Shown here: positions 61,019 through 64,000 of the stretch, piece by piece
Position numbering within the stretch: the stretch's first letter is position 1
Layout: each line of letters begins with the position of its first letter
From: Sphingomonas sp. OK281
GTDB taxonomy: Bacteria; Pseudomonadota; Alphaproteobacteria; Sphingomonadales; Sphingomonadaceae
DNA: 64,000 bases
Assembly (NCBI RefSeq): GCF_900115295.1
Contig: NZ_FOVZ01000006.1
Location: forward strand, 1-64,000
Reading direction: 5' to 3'
Notes under the pieces: model-generated
Told to the model about the DNA's origin: nothing
The model's input: the letters and a program-made list of their open reading frames with translations, nothing else
The model's database searches: none
Program-made: the position numbers and the translations under genes

Positions 61019-63970
61019 TCAGAACTTATAGGTGATGCCGACATAGTAATCGCGGCCATAGCGCTGGTAGTCGATCACCTGGCGCGGATCGTCGTTCTGG
61101 TAGGTCACGAACGGCCGGTCGGTCAGGTTCTTGGCCTGCGCCAGGATCGCGAAGTTCGCGAGCGGACCGCTCTGGAACTCATACCCGATCTGCGCATCCA
61201 GGATCGCCTCCGCCTTGGCGGTCCGATAGGTCGGGTTGGCCGACAGACCGGCGACTTCGGCGAGGAAGCTGGAGCGGTAGCGATAGTTCGCGCGGATCTG
61301 GAACCCCGATTTTTCGAAATAGACCGTCCCGCTGCCGGTAAATTTGGACAGGCCGGGCAGCGTGATCGCCTCGGTCGGGTTGCTGCCGTACTTGATCGTC
61401 GACTGCGTGTAGTTGCCGCTTGCGAAGATGCCGAAGCCGTCGAGCGCCGACGTGATCGCCTTGAACGGCAGCGACACCGTACCCTCGACGCCGAGCACTT
61501 CGCCGCGACCTGTATTGGCAGGCGACGAGACGTTGCCGATCGTCTGGCCCGCCGCGATCACCTGCGCCTGCTGCGCCGCGGTCAGTGCGGGCAGCAACGC
61601 CGAGAAGTCGTACGGCAGCGAATTGTTCGGATCGACGAAGTCGGTCAGGTGCTTGAAATACCCTGACAGCGCGACATAGCCACCACCGCTGAAATACTTC
61701 TCGAACGACAGATCGATGTTGGTCGACTGGTACGGCTTCAGATTGACGTTGCCGCCGGTCGACGTGAACACCGGGAACAGGCCGGCGGGCGTCTGGCCGA
61801 TGTTGGTCAGGTTGATCGCGACGTCCTGCGTCACGCGCTCCTGGTCGAGGCGCGGACGAACCATCGTCTGCGAGGCGCCGACCTTGACGAAGCCCAGCGG
61901 GATCAGTTCGACCGACATCGTTGCCGAGGGCAGGAAGTTGGTGTATTTCAGCGACTGCGTCACCGGTGCGATCGTCACCGCGCCGCCGACGACGCTGGCG
62001 ATCTGGCCGGTCGAGCTCTGATCCGAATGCACCACCTGTGCACCAATCGAGCCCTTGAGCGGCTTGTCGCCGACTAGGCCGTCGATCGTAACCTTGGCAT
62101 AGCCGGTCCAGACCTTCTCGAGCACGACATTGTCGCGCACCAGCGCGGACGGACGGCCATCGAACGCCGCGTTGAGCGAATTATTGTAGAGATACAGCGG
62201 ATCGAGCGTCAGCATCTGCGGGATGCCGAGATAATCGAGCGCGACGTTCGAGCCGAGCAGCGCGTCGCTCGGCACGTTGCCGCTCAGCGGCGAACCGCTC
62301 GCCACGGTGCAGTTGGTGCCGCCGCCGGTCGGGCACAGGAAATAGGAGGTGTAGGCGCTGGTCTTCTTGCGCTGGCTGTAGTTGCCGCCGGCTTCCCAGC
62401 CCTTGACGACGCTGTCCGAGAACTCGCCGTTGAGGCTGGCGCGGAGCGACTTCAGATCGTCCTTGAAGCTCGGCCGGTTGAGGAAGCCCGACTGGACGAC
62501 CTGCTGCGTGCCGTTGTTGCCCCAGCCCTGCGGGTCGGTCAGCTTGAAGATGTTGGTGTTGGTGTAATCGAGCGTCGGCGAGAAGGTGTAGGTGCCGTTG
62601 CCGTTCTGCTTGACGGTGACGGTGTCCGCTGCGCCGCTCTTGGCGAACCCGGTGCCGGTGTTGGTCTCGAGCAGGAAGTCGGTGCGCTTCGCGCGGCTCC
62701 AGCTCGCATCGACGTTCAGGTGAATCGACTCGGTCAGCTTGAGGTCGTTGTTCCAGCCGAGCGAGAAATTGTCCGCCTTGCGCTGGTTATAGTCGTTGCG
62801 CTGCACTGCGAAGACGTTGCCGAACGTCGCGCTGGTCGCGAAGCCGTCGGCAATTGTCACGCCGGTAGCGGTCGTTCCGCCAGGCGATGTCGGCGTGGTC
62901 AACTGACCAGCCAGCGGGAATTCGATGCCGCGCAGGATCTGCGTTTCCTCGAAGTGCGAATACAGCGCGTCGAACGTCGAATGGAAGCTGTCGGACGGCT
63001 GCCACTCGATCGTCGCGACGCCGCCGTACCGCTTCAGCTCGTTCGACTGGACATACGGCTTCGCGCCGTTGAGCAGGAACGGGCTGGCCGCGGTGCCGGC
63101 GCCGCTATAGCCCCACGCGTTGTAGCGCTCGTCCTGCGACGGCGTCTGCGTCGCCGACACGCCGATCGCGATGCCGAGCGTATCGTTGGCGAACTTGTCG
63201 ACATAGGTCGCCGATGCGCGATAGCCGTAGCGCGTGCCGTCGGGATTGAGCTTGTCGATGCCGTTCATCTGCGCGCGCGCGCTGATCGCGATGATCCGGT
63301 GCGCCTGATCGAGCGGACGGAGCATGCGCAGGTCGACCGTACCGGCGACGCCTGCGGCGATCAGCGATGCGTCCGCCGACTTGTAGACGTTGACGGTCTT
63401 GAAGAATTCCGACGGATACTGGTCGAACTCGACGCCGCGGTTGTCGCCGGTCGTCACCTGTTCGCGACCATTGAGCAGCGTGGTCGAGAAATCTGGGCCG
63501 AGGCCGCGTATCGAGAGGCGCTGGTCGCGGCCTTCGAGACGCTGCGCGGTCACGCCGGGCAGGCGGGCAAGTGAATCCGCGATCGATACGTCGGGCAGCT
63601 TGCCGACGTCTTCGGCCGAGATCGAGTCGACGATCAGGACCGACTGGCGCTTGATCTTGGCGGAGGATTCGAGACCGGCGCGGATACCCGTGACGACGAT
63701 ATCGTCACCGCCCGACGCCTCGTCCTGCGGTGCGGGCGGCACGGCATCGGCAGGCTGCGGCGTCGGGGCCGCGACGGTCGGGACCGCATCGACTTGCGCC
63801 GGGGCGGTTGAATTCGCGTTGGGCGTGCCGGGCGTCGCCTGCGCGAACGCAACCTGACCGGGCAGCATCAAAGCGGCGGCAAGCGCGGTTGCGCTGACTT
63901 GCAGCGCGAGGCGGCCGTGCGCGGAAATGCCGGGCGTGACGCGCAGGCGGCACGGAGTAGACTGGCTCAT
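61019..63970 (-). CDS. TonB-dependent receptor, Xanthomonas-Caulobacter type (maltodextrin-like)
   Basis: 983 aa. A long signal region ends FAQA; a Pro/Ala linker leads to TonB-box DDIVVTGIRAGLESSAKIKR and a plug with ISAEDVGKLPDVSIADSLARLPGVTAQRLEGRDQRLSIRGLGPDFSTTLLNGRE, the pattern of the TIGR01782 group that includes the Caulobacter maltose receptor MalA. The barrel ends in GITYKF. AAGGGGAT precedes the ATG; only 30 bp upstream are in the window, so its promoter is outside. It heads the operon of halogenases, GH13 and GH31 genes, which implies uptake of maltodextrins. Confidence 0.94.
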   Translation of the reverse strand: MSQSTPCRLRVTPGISAHGRLALQVSATALAAALMLPGQVAFAQATPGTPNANSTAPAQVDAVPTVAAPTPQPADAVPPAPQDEASGGDDIVVTGIRAGLESSAKIKRQSVLIVDSISAEDVGKLPDVSIADSLARLPGVTAQRLEGRDQRLSIRGLGPDFSTTLLNGREQVTTGDNRGVEFDQYPSEFFKTVNVYKSADASLIAAGVAGTVDLRMLRPLDQAHRIIAISARAQMNGIDKLNPDGTRYGYRASATYVDKFANDTLGIAIGVSATQTPSQDERYNAWGYSGAGTAASPFLLNGAKPYVQSNELKRYGGVATIEWQPSDSFHSTFDALYSHFEETQILRGIEFPLAGQLTTPTSPGGTTATGVTIADGFATSATFGNVFAVQRNDYNQRKADNFSLGWNNDLKLTESIHLNVDASWSRAKRTDFLLETNTGTGFAKSGAADTVTVKQNGNGTYTFSPTLDYTNTNIFKLTDPQGWGNNGTQQVVQSGFLNRPSFKDDLKSLRASLNGEFSDSVVKGWEAGGNYSQRKKTSAYTSYFLCPTGGGTNCTVASGSPLSGNVPSDALLGSNVALDYLGIPQMLTLDPLYLYNNSLNAAFDGRPSALVRDNVVLEKVWTGYAKVTIDGLVGDKPLKGSIGAQVVHSDQSSTGQIASVVGGAVTIAPVTQSLKYTNFLPSATMSVELIPLGFVKVGASQTMVRPRLDQERVTQDVAINLTNIGQTPAGLFPVFTSTGGNVNLKPYQSTNIDLSFEKYFSGGGYVALSGYFKHLTDFVDPNNSLPYDFSALLPALTAAQQAQVIAAGQTIGNVSSPANTGRGEVLGVEGTVSLPFKAITSALDGFGIFASGNYTQSTIKYGSNPTEAITLPGLSKFTGSGTVYFEKSGFQIRANYRYRSSFLAEVAGLSANPTYRTAKAEAILDAQIGYEFQSGPLANFAILAQAKNLTDRPFVTYQNDDPRQVIDYQRYGRDYYVGITYKF

Positions 63971-64000
63971 GAAATCCCCTTCAGGCGAGACTAATCCCGC

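Overview
The window is high-GC DNA with densely packed operons, four TonB-dependent receptor genes, glycan-utilisation operons, flavin-dependent halogenase genes and FecI/FecR-type signalling. This mix is typical of the Sphingomonadales, and the window most likely comes from a Sphingomonas-like alphaproteobacterium (inference from gene content, not from a marker gene). I saw no integrase, transposase, phage gene or CRISPR array. The only RNA gene is an initiator tRNA at the left edge.

Layout. (1) 0-12.7 kb: a TonB receptor with two tandem secreted phosphoinositide-type phospholipases C (minus strand, with a candidate Pho box), a tandem double-TetR regulator, a GPH-type sugar symporter divergent from a ROK regulator, then a second TonB receptor interrupted by an in-frame TGA and followed by a secreted glycerophosphodiesterase. 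Together this looks like outer-membrane scavenging of phospholipid head groups. (2) 12.7-15.9 kb, minus strand: PepSY membrane protein, DUF2271 protein with a textbook flavinylation motif, DUF4198 protein and ApbE flavin transferase, probably an iron-regulated extracytoplasmic flavin electron-transfer module. The apbE start sits in a triplicated 14-bp repeat that forms a chain of overlapping mini-ORFs. (3) 15.9-21.0 kb, minus: an operon of a Pls/PosA-type membrane nonribosomal peptide synthetase, its phosphopantetheinyl transferase and a GNAT acetyltransferase. (4) 21.1-29.7 kb: an OmpR-type two-component system divergent from a CzcCBA/CusCBA-like metal efflux operon, ending in a degenerate aspartic-protease-fold protein. 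(5) 29.7-35.6 kb: surface glycan/glycolipid genes (two GT4 enzymes, a glucosamine inositolphosphorylceramide transferase-like protein, a TagB-like transferase, a Wzx-like flippase). (6) 35.6-39.5 kb: ECF sigma, FecR and a TonB receptor with an STN signalling domain, translationally coupled to the flippase. (7) 39.6-51.9 kb: GH92 mannosidase and LacI regulator, divergent across a clear operator from a nine-gene operon whose content (GMC oxidoreductase, small subunit, cytochrome c, DUF1080, Gfo/Idh/MocA and three TIM-barrel enzymes) fits periplasmic 3-keto-glycoside catabolism. (8) 52.0-64.0 kb, minus: a maltodextrin-type operon (TonB receptor, two GH13 enzymes, GH31) in which two flavin-dependent halogenase genes are embedded.

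Genes within operons are joined by stop-start overlaps (ATGA or GTGA) at sixteen junctions, so translational coupling is the rule here. Short tandem duplications at gene junctions or gene starts recur (13738-13779, 22368-22415, 50156-50200). All functional statements rest on reading motifs by eye; no database search was run.
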